Positions 1 through 5,093 of a stretch of DNA of 5,093 bases are shown piece after piece; position 1 is the stretch's first letter, and each line of letters begins with the position of its first letter. The notes beneath the pieces are model-generated. The model had not been told where the DNA came from, did not search any database, and saw only the letters and a program-made list of their open reading frames with translations. Made by a program: the position numbers and the translations under genes. Source of the DNA: an uncultured Acidobacteriota bacterium (lineage in GTDB: Bacteria > Acidobacteriota > Vicinamibacteria > Vicinamibacterales > SCN-69-37); NCBI GenBank assembly GCA_937880585.1, contig CALFMR010000240.1, positions 1 to 5,093 on the forward strand, read 5' to 3'.

Positions 1-2
1 CG

Positions 3-1064
3 AACGTCGCCGGACGGTTCGCCGGTTGGATCGCCGACGTACCCATCCGGCTCTCCATGAACGCGGGACCCTACTTCCTCGAGTCGCCGATCTTCGATCG
101 CGTCGAGGTGCTGACGTCACGCCTCGACACGCGCGTGATTGCGTCGTGTGAGTACACGCGCCGGCTGTACATCGAGAAGGGCGTCGCTGCCGATCGCGTC
201 GCGCTCATCTACTACGGCAGCCGCGCGGATCGCTTCGATCCTACGAAGGCGGATGCGCCGCGTCTTCGACGCGACCTCGGCCTTCAGGCGGACGTGCCGC
301 TCATCGGCATGGTCGCGTATTTCTATCCGCCGCCGATGCCTGGCCCCGAGGTATCGCCGCGACTCGCGGGCCGAGGCATCAAGGGCCACGACATCCTGCT
401 GCGTGCACTGCCGCGGGTGCTCGCGCGACTGCCCCGCGCGCATGTGGCGTTCGTCGGCGACGGCTGGGGACCGCCCGGCGTCGCGTATCAGGAGGAGATG
501 AAGGCCCTGGCGGCGTCGCTCGGCGTGAGCCACGCTGTGACCTTCACCGGCCATCGGACCGACATCGCCGACGTCTTGGCGGGCGTGGACGTGGCCGTGC
601 AGTGCTCGCGCAGCGAGAATCTCGGGGGCGCCATCGAAGCGCTCCTGATGGGCGCGCCGCTCGTCGTCACGCGGGTCGGCGGGTTGATCGATGCCGTGCA
701 CGACGGCGAGACGGGACTGGTCGTGCCGCCCGACGACCCCGCCGCGCTCGCCGACGCGATCGTCCATCTGGCGAGCGACCGGCCCTTCGCACGGAGACTG
801 GGCGCAGCTGGCCGCGCGTTGATGCTCGACCGTTTCACGATGGCGCGCACGGCCGACGACGTCGACGCTTTGTGCCGCACGCTGGCGCAGGACGTGGGGA
901 TGACGTCGACCGGCCGTCTCCGGGGATATCGCATGGCCCGGACGATCGCGCGTGCGTGTCGGGCGCCGATCCTCGCGGCGCGCGTCGGCATGACGTTGGC
1001 GCCCATGCTCATGGTGCGCTGGCGCCAGCGTCTCATGTCGAAGCTCAGGGGCGCGGCGCGATGA
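3..1064 (+). CDS. GT4-family glycosyltransferase, 5' end outside the window (partial)
   Basis: Probable retaining glycosyltransferase of the GT-B fold, family GT4, moving a sugar from a nucleotide donor to a glycan or lipid-linked acceptor at the cytoplasmic face of the membrane. The frame is open from base 3 with no stop, and the residues before the first Met (base 57) read as a normal N-domain (GRFAGWIADVPIRLSMNAGP). The true start is therefore upstream, and perhaps 60-100 residues are missing. Visible family signs are the domain-linker stretch VIASCEYTRRLYIEKG, then GIKGHDILLRALP with the likely phosphate-binding Lys (codon at 381), VAFVGDG, FTGHRTDIADVLAGVDV, and SENLGGAIEALLMGAPLVV followed by VGGLIDAVHDGETGLVVPPDDP. 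The two acidic residues of the Glu-x-Glu motif are at codons 615 and 636. A basic, amphipathic tail of about 50 residues (from about 900) may aid membrane contact; that is inference. Its last 20 bases overlap the antiparallel acyltransferase gene. Family assignment is strong; donor and acceptor are unknown. Confidence 0.9.
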   Translation, partial: NVAGRFAGWIADVPIRLSMNAGPYFLESPIFDRVEVLTSRLDTRVIASCEYTRRLYIEKGVAADRVALIYYGSRADRFDPTKADAPRLRRDLGLQADVPLIGMVAYFYPPPMPGPEVSPRLAGRGIKGHDILLRALPRVLARLPRAHVAFVGDGWGPPGVAYQEEMKALAASLGVSHAVTFTGHRTDIADVLAGVDVAVQCSRSENLGGAIEALLMGAPLVVTRVGGLIDAVHDGETGLVVPPDDPAALADAIVHLASDRPFARRLGAAGRALMLDRFTMARTADDVDALCRTLAQDVGMTSTGRLRGYRMARTIARACRAPILAARVGMTLAPMLMVRWRQRLMSKLRGAAR

Positions 1065-1683
1065 GGCGCGCCGGCACGCCGGCGTACGTCACGCCATCCG
1101 GCACGTCGGCCAGCACGACGGCGCCCGCGCCAATCGTCACCCGCTTGCCGATGCACACGCCCGGGAGCACGCGCGCGCCGAGGCCAACGAGCGTTCCCGC
1201 GCCAATGACGACGTCGCCGCCGAGGACGACGCCTGGCGCCACGTGCGCCGAGTCGCCGATCGTCGCGTCGTGATCGACGATTGCCCCCGTGTTCACGATG
1301 ACGCCGCGGCCGAGCCGGGTGCCCGTCATGATCCGCGCGCCGGCCGAGATCATCGATCCCGCACCCGTCTCGACGTCGGGCGCGACGATCGCGGTCGGAT
1401 GACGTGAGATCGCGAGCCGCTCGCCGGCAGCGTCCATCGCAGCGATCACCCGCGCGCGCGTCGCGTTGTCGCCAATCGCGACGATGACGGCATCGTGCGG
1501 TGCCTGCGCGCGCGCGTCGAGCCCGCCGATGACGGGAATGGACGCATACACGCGGCCGATCCGTGACGCGTCATCGTCGAGGAAACCGACCGGATCGACG
1601 AGAGCGCCGGCACGACGTGACTCGAGGAGCGCGTCGGCGACGACGCGACCATGGCCGCCTGCGCCAATAATGAGGATGCGCAT
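1045..1683 (-). CDS. NeuD/PglD-type sugar O- or N-acyltransferase (left-handed beta-helix)
   Basis: Likely acetyl-CoA-dependent acyltransferase acting on a nucleotide-linked amino sugar, in the family of PglD, NeuD and perosamine N-acetyltransferases; cytoplasmic and usually trimeric. The 212-residue length fits the family. Residues 1-60 form the Rossmann-like nucleotide-sugar domain: MRILIIGAGGHGRVVADALL with His11, then GFLDDD at 34-38, which matches the uracil/sugar-binding Asp region of PglD. Residues about 95-200 carry hexapeptide repeats of the left-handed beta-helix type (VIVNTGAIVDHDATIGD, HVAPGVVLGGDVVIGAGTLVG). His138 in VDHD corresponds to the catalytic His of PglD, and His147 to the second conserved His. 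The start is the Met before RILIIGAGG. An open extension to 1833 exists but would run through the divergent aminotransferase and lacks family character. No good Shine-Dalgarno is visible before this start. It is antiparallel to both neighbours, tail-overlapping the glycosyltransferase by 20 bp. The DegT-type aminotransferase beside it suggests that the amine it makes is the substrate. Confidence 0.92.
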   Translation of the reverse strand: MRILIIGAGGHGRVVADALLESRRAGALVDPVGFLDDDASRIGRVYASIPVIGGLDARAQAPHDAVIVAIGDNATRARVIAAMDAAGERLAISRHPTAIVAPDVETGAGSMISAGARIMTGTRLGRGVIVNTGAIVDHDATIGDSAHVAPGVVLGGDVVIGAGTLVGLGARVLPGVCIGKRVTIGAGAVVLADVPDGVTYAGVPARLIAPRP

Positions 1684-1729
1684 GGTGAAGGCGCCGGCCG
1701 TGGGCCGGCACGTGCAGAGAGGATAGCGG
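1684..1729. promoter_or_regulatory. 46-bp divergent spacer with a perfect GC dyad
   Basis: This is all the space between the divergent starts of the acyltransferase and the aminotransferase, so any local promoter must lie here or inside the opposite gene. It contains a perfect inverted repeat, gccggcc-gtg-ggccggc, at 1693-1709 (7-bp arms, 3-nt loop). The repeat could be an operator or an mRNA hairpin in the acyltransferase leader. I see no convincing -35/-10 pair. In GC-rich DNA a dyad this short may be chance. Confidence 0.4.
1719..1723 (+). promoter_or_regulatory. Ribosome binding site of the aminotransferase gene
   Basis: GAGGA ends 6 nt before the ATG at 1730, within a longer purine run (agagagga). 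It supports that ATG as the start, giving a protein whose N-terminus (ITLSAPDVRPADGDLLRRVLDSG) lines up with the family opening. Confidence 0.65.
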
Positions 1730-2926
1730 ATGCGTTCGTGGACCGGTACGCCCATTACGCTGTCGGCGCCAGACGTTCGGCCCGCGGACGGCGATCTGCT
1801 TCGCCGGGTACTCGACTCGGGTGCCTTGAGCAATGGGCCGATGGTGCGCGCGTTCGAAACCGCGTGGTCGGCGCGCTTCGGTTGCCGTCAGGCCGTGGCC
1901 GTGTCGAGCGGCACGGCGGCGCTGCACCTGGCCGTCATCGCGGCGGGCGTCTCGGATGGCGACCTCGTCATCACCACGCCGTTTTCGTTCGTCGCCTCGG
2001 CGAACGTCGTCCTGTACGAGCGTGCGGTGCCGATCTTCGTCGACATCGATCCAGAGTCGCTCGCGATCGATCCGCGCCGCGTGGAAGAAGCGGCCGATGC
2101 GATTGCTCGCGGCGGCCGAGACGCCGCCGCGTGGTTGCCGCCGTCACTCCGCCCGTCGCGTCGTCGGACGCCGCGGCGTCTCGCAGCCGTGCTGCCGGTC
2201 CACGTGTTCGGCCGCGCGGCGGACCTCGATCCCCTCATGGCGCTGGCATCGCGTCTCGACGTGCCCGTCATCGAAGACGCCTGCGAGGCGATCGGCACGA
2301 CGTACCGCGGCCGAGCGGCGGGCACGATCGGCCGAGCCGGCGCCTTCGGGTTCTATCCCAACAAGCAGATGACCACGGGTGAAGGCGGCATGTTCGTGAC
2401 CGATGACGATGGGTGGGCCGCGGTCGCGAGGAGCCTGCGCAATCAGGGACGCGAGGGACACCGGTGGCTCGACTGTGATCGGCTCGGCTACAACTATCGG
2501 CTCGACGAGCTCAGCGCCGCGCTGGGGCACGCGCAGCTCGCGCGGATCGACGAGCTCCTCGCGCGACGTGCGTCAGTGGCCGCGATGTACGCCGAACGGC
2601 TGGCCGGCCATGAGCGCGTGCGCATGCCGTCGATTGACGCGCCCGGTGCGTCGTGGTTCGTCTACGTCGTGCGCCTCGATCCGTGCATCGATCGCGACCA
2701 GGTCATGCGCCGGCTCGCCGATCTCGGCATCCCCACGCGCGCGTACTTTCCGCCCATTCATCTACAGACGCACTATCGGCAGCGCTTCGGCTACCGCGAG
2801 GGCATGTTTCCGATCGCGGAAGCCGCGGGGCGACAGGCGATCGCGCTGCCGTTCCACAATCATCTGACCGGGGATCAGGTCAGCTTCATCTGCGAGGCCC
2901 TCGACGCGGCGATGCGCGAAACGTAG
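1730..2926 (+). CDS. DegT/DnrJ/EryC1/StrS-family sugar aminotransferase (PLP)
   Basis: PLP-dependent aminotransferase that probably transfers an amino group, usually from glutamate, to a nucleotide-linked keto-sugar in the cytoplasm. The 398 residues are within the family range. Visible landmarks are SGALSNGPMVRAFE near 30-43; VSSGTAALHLA at 58-68 (cofactor phosphate binding); TTPFSFVASANVV at 82-94; FVDIDPESLAID at 103-114; VLPVHVFG at 154-161; IEDACEAIGTTY at 181-192 with Asp183 for the pyridine nitrogen; FGFYPNKQMTTGEGGM at 206-221 with Lys212 as the Schiff-base lysine; then NYRLDELSAALGHAQL at 255-270 and the C-terminal PIHLQTHYR. Residues about 125-150 form a basic, Pro/Arg-rich insertion before the VLPVHVFG strand. 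The start is supported by GAGGA 6 nt upstream. It lies divergent from the PglD/NeuD-like acyltransferase, and the two likely act in sequence on one sugar, as PglE and PglD do for bacillosamine. Other products (perosamine or other amino-deoxy sugars) are equally possible, so no gene symbol is given. Confidence 0.93.
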   Translation: MRSWTGTPITLSAPDVRPADGDLLRRVLDSGALSNGPMVRAFETAWSARFGCRQAVAVSSGTAALHLAVIAAGVSDGDLVITTPFSFVASANVVLYERAVPIFVDIDPESLAIDPRRVEEAADAIARGGRDAAAWLPPSLRPSRRRTPRRLAAVLPVHVFGRAADLDPLMALASRLDVPVIEDACEAIGTTYRGRAAGTIGRAGAFGFYPNKQMTTGEGGMFVTDDDGWAAVARSLRNQGREGHRWLDCDRLGYNYRLDELSAALGHAQLARIDELLARRASVAAMYAERLAGHERVRMPSIDAPGASWFVYVVRLDPCIDRDQVMRRLADLGIPTRAYFPPIHLQTHYRQRFGYREGMFPIAEAAGRQAIALPFHNHLTGDQVSFICEALDAAMRET

Positions 2927-2935
2927 GAAGAGTTC

Positions 2936-2957
2936 CCCTGGGCCTGAAGGCCCAGGG
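2936..2957. terminator. Bidirectional hairpin between convergent genes
   Basis: Perfect 9-bp inverted repeat (cccctgggcc region, 2936-2944, pairing with 2949-2957) closing a TGAA tetraloop. It lies 9 nt after the aminotransferase stop and 29 nt beyond the stop of the minus-strand gene, where a shared terminator is expected. Neither side has a true U-tract: the + side continues ctccacaatc, while the minus side reads ggaactcttcc, which is only mildly T-rich. It may be an intrinsic terminator of the U-poor kind common in GC-rich genomes, an mRNA 3'-end stabiliser, or a dispersed palindromic element. Confidence 0.6.
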
Positions 2958-2986
2958 CTCCACAATCCCCGCAGGACAGTTGCTTC

Positions 2987-3538
2987 TCAGCGCAGGCCCA
3001 TCTCGCCCGCGATCCGCTGGTTCTGCTGCCACTGGGTGAAGTGCGGGCCGGCGCGCAGATAGGAGAGGTAGGACGCGAAGCCAATGCGCTCGATCCAGCC
3101 GAACGTCTTGACGACTTTCGGATGATTCGGATATTTCGCGAGGAGCCACTCCTCGAAGATCCGATCGCCGACGTTGTTGACGAGCGACGTCTGCAGATTG
3201 TCGAGCGCGATCGACAGGATCTCGCGATTGCCGGCGTGATAGCCGAGCGGCTGATCGTTCGGCAGTCCGCTCATCGTGAAGCGCGCGTTCTGTTCGATGA
3301 AGCCGTGCTGGAAGAACACCTGCGAGGTGTTCCAGTCGAGGCGCATGCCTTCGTACGACAGCACGGCCGGCGTGTACGTCGTCGGATCGAGCAGCACGCC
3401 TTTGGCGATGCGGCCGACGAGGGAACCGCCGCGATCGGATCGATCCTGCGCGAACGCGCGCGCGTCCGCGCACACGACGAGCGCCGCGGCCGCGAGGCCG
3501 GCGGCGAAGATGCGGGGCAGGGGATGCCAGCGTTCCAT
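2987..3538 (-). CDS. Hypothetical exported protein with signal peptide
   Basis: I do not recognise this 183-residue protein. Its N-terminus is a textbook signal peptide: Met-Glu-Arg-Trp-His with a positive n-region, a hydrophobic core at about 10-23 (IFAAGLAAAALVV), and a cleavage-type ARAFA at 26-30, predicting a mature start at Gln31. There is no lipobox: the one Cys, at 23, is followed by AD and lies inside the h-region. The mature part, about 153 residues, has no transmembrane span. It is rich in aromatics and in Asn/Gln, with segments such as YEGMRLDWNTSQVFFQHGF (62-80), GYHAGNREILSIALDNLQ (99-116), and a largely helical C-terminus with many Trp/Tyr/Phe (IFEEWLLAKYPNHP, IERIGFASYLSYL, FTQWQQNQRIAGEMGLR). 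The start is set by a perfect AGGAGG 5 nt upstream; an in-frame Met 10 codons earlier (3568) lacks such a site and would spoil the signal peptide. It is transcribed away from glgX and towards the aminotransferase. Periplasmic or secreted location is likely; function is unknown. Confidence 0.88.
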   Translation of the reverse strand: MERWHPLPRIFAAGLAAAALVVCADARAFAQDRSDRGGSLVGRIAKGVLLDPTTYTPAVLSYEGMRLDWNTSQVFFQHGFIEQNARFTMSGLPNDQPLGYHAGNREILSIALDNLQTSLVNNVGDRIFEEWLLAKYPNHPKVVKTFGWIERIGFASYLSYLRAGPHFTQWQQNQRIAGEMGLR

Positions 3539-3786
3539 CGGATCCTCCTGACTGACGGGCGGCCGCACACGGATGTGGAGGCCCGCGTCATCCCCCTGTA
3601 GTGCAAGACAGGTGCCCGCCAGGCCCCTGGGCCGTTATGACCGTTTTCCCTCGGAAATTGCCGCATCTATGTAACGATGGCGCCCGCCGGGCACCTTCGG
3701 TCGAATGCACGAGATCGGCGCGATGAAGACCGGGCGATCGTGTGTTCGTGTCACGCGTCGATGCGCAAGTAGAATCGCGAACGACT
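3539..3786. promoter_or_regulatory. Divergent intergenic region with A/T-rich island and TTTCC/GGAAA dyad
   Basis: This 248-bp spacer separates the start of the exported-protein gene from the start of glgX and has no credible gene of its own. Bases about 3634-3675 are clearly less GC-rich than the surroundings and include TTTCC-CTC-GGAAA (3645-3657) and TATGTA (3668-3673), plausible operator or promoter material. I could not assemble a good sigma-70 -35/-10 pair in either direction. Short GC dyads (ggccc-ct-gggcc at 3622-3633) flank the island. A role as divergent promoter region is inferred from position. Confidence 0.45.
3544..3549 (-). promoter_or_regulatory. Perfect Shine-Dalgarno of the exported-protein gene
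   Basis: Read on the minus strand this is AGGAGG, separated by 5 nt from the ATG at 3538-3536. It decides between two in-frame Met codons and implies strong translation initiation. Confidence 0.85.
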
Positions 3787-5093
3787 ATGACGTATCGCAT
3801 CACGAGTGGACATCCGCGATCGCGCGGCGCCATGTGGGACGGCCGCGGCGTGAACTTCGCGCTGTTCTCCGCGCACGCAACTGCCGTCGAGTTGTGCCTG
3901 TTCGACGAACGCGGCGAACACGAGGTCGCGCGTTTGCCGCTGCCCGAATTCACTGACGAGATCTGGCACGGCTACGTGCCCGATATTGGTCCGGGCACGG
4001 TCTACGGCTATCGCGTGTCCGGTCCGTACGAACCGGCACAAGGCCATCGCTTCAATCCAAACAAGCTGCTGCTCGATCCCTACGCGCGCGCACACATCGG
4101 TGAGCTCACGTGGAACCCGGCGTGCTTCGGCTACACGATTGGCGCGCCCGACGATGACCTGTCGTTCGACGAACGCGACAGCGCCCCCTTCGTGCCCAAG
4201 TGCGTCGTCGTCGATCCGAATTTCGACTGGCACCGCGAGCGCGAGTGGGCCGACGTGCCGCTCGATCGGACGATCGTCTACGAGCTGCACGTGCGCGGAT
4301 TCACGAAAACCCATCCGGCCGTGCCCGAGGCCGAGCGCGGGACGTTCGCCGGGCTCGCAACGCGCGAGGTCGTCGACTACATCACGTCGCTTGGCGTGAC
4401 CTCGGTCGAGCTGCTGCCCGTCCACACGTTCCTCAACGAGCCCCATCTGCTCGATCGCAAGCTGACCAACTACTGGGGCTACAACAGCATCGGGTTCTTC
4501 GCGCCCGATCCGCGGTACGCCGCGAACCACGCGCGGCTGCTCCAGGAGTTCAAGGAGATGGTCGCGCGCTTTCACGATGCCGGTCTCGAAGTCATCCTCG
4601 ACGTCGTCTACAACCACACGGCCGAGGGCAACGAGCACGGGCCGACGCTGTCGTTCCGCGGCATCGACAACAAGTCGTACTACCGGCTCGCGCCTGACGC
4701 GCGCTACTACATCAACGACACCGGCACGGGGAACACGCTGAACCTGAGCCATCCGCGCGTCATCCAGATGGTGACCGACAGCCTGCGCTACTGGGCGACC
4801 GAGATGCACATCGACGGGTTCCGCTTCGATCTCGGGACGATCCTCGCGCGCGAGCCGAACGGGTTCGACCAGCAGAGCGGCTTTCTCAAAGCGTGCGGAC
4901 AGGATCCGACGCTCGCGCGCGTCAAGCTCATCGCCGAGCCGTGGGATTGTGGACCCGGCGGCTATCAGGTGGGCCGCTTCGCGCCGGGCTGGCTCGAATG
5001 GAACGACAAATTCCGCGACACGGTGCGGGATTTCTGGCGCGGTCAGGCGCCGGCGAGCCGGCTCGCGCCGCGGCTGTGCGCGTCCCCCGACGA
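3787..5093 (+). CDS. glgX: Glycogen debranching enzyme GlgX, 3' end outside the window (partial)
   Basis: Isoamylase-type debranching enzyme that hydrolyses alpha-1,6 branch points of glycogen or limit dextrins in the cytoplasm. The 435 codons seen are about the first 60% of a protein that is usually near 700 residues; the frame is still open at the edge. Residues about 10-100 form the CBM48 domain (GVNFALFSAHATAVELCLFDERGE, GPGTVYGYRVSGPYEPAQGHRFNPNKLLLDPYA). The GH13 barrel follows: YELHVRGFTKTHP near 169-181, NYWGYNSIGFFAP at 228-240, region I DVVYNHT at 272-278, region II GFRFDLGT with the nucleophile Asp348 and Arg346, and region III IAEPWDCGPGGYQVG with the acid/base Glu384. The region IV His-Asp motif would lie past the edge. 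The last codons (SRLAPRLCASPD) diverge from the usual SRLTGSSD. ATG 3787 fits the family N-terminus; the Shine-Dalgarno is weak, and in-frame GTGs at 3742 and 3748 are less likely. Whether other glg genes follow cannot be seen. Confidence 0.95.
   Translation, partial: MTYRITSGHPRSRGAMWDGRGVNFALFSAHATAVELCLFDERGEHEVARLPLPEFTDEIWHGYVPDIGPGTVYGYRVSGPYEPAQGHRFNPNKLLLDPYARAHIGELTWNPACFGYTIGAPDDDLSFDERDSAPFVPKCVVVDPNFDWHREREWADVPLDRTIVYELHVRGFTKTHPAVPEAERGTFAGLATREVVDYITSLGVTSVELLPVHTFLNEPHLLDRKLTNYWGYNSIGFFAPDPRYAANHARLLQEFKEMVARFHDAGLEVILDVVYNHTAEGNEHGPTLSFRGIDNKSYYRLAPDARYYINDTGTGNTLNLSHPRVIQMVTDSLRYWATEMHIDGFRFDLGTILAREPNGFDQQSGFLKACGQDPTLARVKLIAEPWDCGPGGYQVGRFAPGWLEWNDKFRDTVRDFWRGQAPASRLAPRLCASPD

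Noticed and set aside
117..767. 216-codon minus-strand frame opposite the glycosyltransferase
   Set aside because: Arg/His/Asp-rich, motif-free shadow of a gene with clear GT4 motifs.
602..1273. 223-codon + frame spanning the glycosyltransferase/acyltransferase junction
   Set aside because: Arg/Ala/Pro-rich composition, no motif, and it runs through two confidently assigned genes in other frames.
1684..1833. 50-residue N-terminal extension of the acyltransferase
   Set aside because: The extension is Ser/Arg/Pro-rich, overlaps the aminotransferase by about 100 bp, and precedes the canonical MRILIIGAGGHG start.
3041..3601. 186-codon + frame opposite the exported-protein gene
   Set aside because: The minus-strand gene has a signal peptide and a perfect Shine-Dalgarno; this frame has only Arg/Glu/Ala-rich antisense character.
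3622..3633. ggccc-ct-gggcc palindrome as a terminator
   Set aside because: Five-bp arms and a 2-nt loop cannot form a good hairpin, there is no T-tract, and the site is upstream of both flanking genes and follows neither.
3588..3953. 121-codon minus frame covering the spacer before glgX
   Set aside because: It overlaps the conserved GlgX N-terminus, has no motif, and its composition is not protein-like.
3751..4809. Long 352-codon antisense reading frame opposite glgX
   Set aside because: It mirrors a well-supported GH13 gene. Its protein is low-complexity (Val, Arg, Asp, Glu repeats) with no family motif, which is typical of antisense frames in GC-rich DNA.

Overview
The window is GC-rich (roughly two thirds G+C by eye), densely coding and bacterial. 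It holds five protein genes, two of them cut by the window edges. I see no RNA gene, CRISPR array, insertion sequence or other mobile element. High GC, secreted proteins without recognisable names, and sugar-modification genes next to a glycogen gene would fit a soil-type bacterium such as an Acidobacteriota (Vicinamibacteria-like) member. That placement is a guess, because there is no marker gene.

Left part (about 1-2926), surface-glycan genes. A GT4-type glycosyltransferase enters from the left edge on + and ends at 1064. A NeuD/PglD-type sugar N- or O-acyltransferase (1045-1683, -) lies antiparallel. Its 3' end overlaps the glycosyltransferase tail by 20 bp, and its start faces, across only 46 bp, a DegT/DnrJ/EryC1/StrS-family PLP aminotransferase (1730-2926, +). 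The aminotransferase and acyltransferase form the classic pair that first aminates a nucleotide-linked keto-sugar and then acylates the new amine, as PglE and PglD do for bacillosamine and PerA-type enzymes do for perosamine. A glycosyltransferase would then place sugars on a glycan. The exact sugar cannot be read from sequence alone.

Middle part (2927-3786). A perfect 9-bp hairpin with a TGAA loop sits between the convergent ends of the aminotransferase and a small gene on the minus strand (2987-3538). That gene encodes an unrecognised 183-residue exported protein with a clear signal peptide and a perfect Shine-Dalgarno sequence. A 248-bp divergent spacer follows. It contains a comparatively A/T-rich island with a TTTCC-CTC-GGAAA dyad, and it probably carries the promoters of the flanking genes.

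Right part (3787-5093). This is the first 435 codons of a GlgX-type glycogen debranching enzyme (CBM48 plus GH13), cut by the right edge. It belongs to storage-glucan breakdown and has no evident functional link to the left cluster.

Nothing here amounts to a clearly new system. The points most worth a second look are the exported protein of unknown function, the antiparallel acyltransferase nested in the sugar cluster, and the hairpin, which may belong to a dispersed repeat family.
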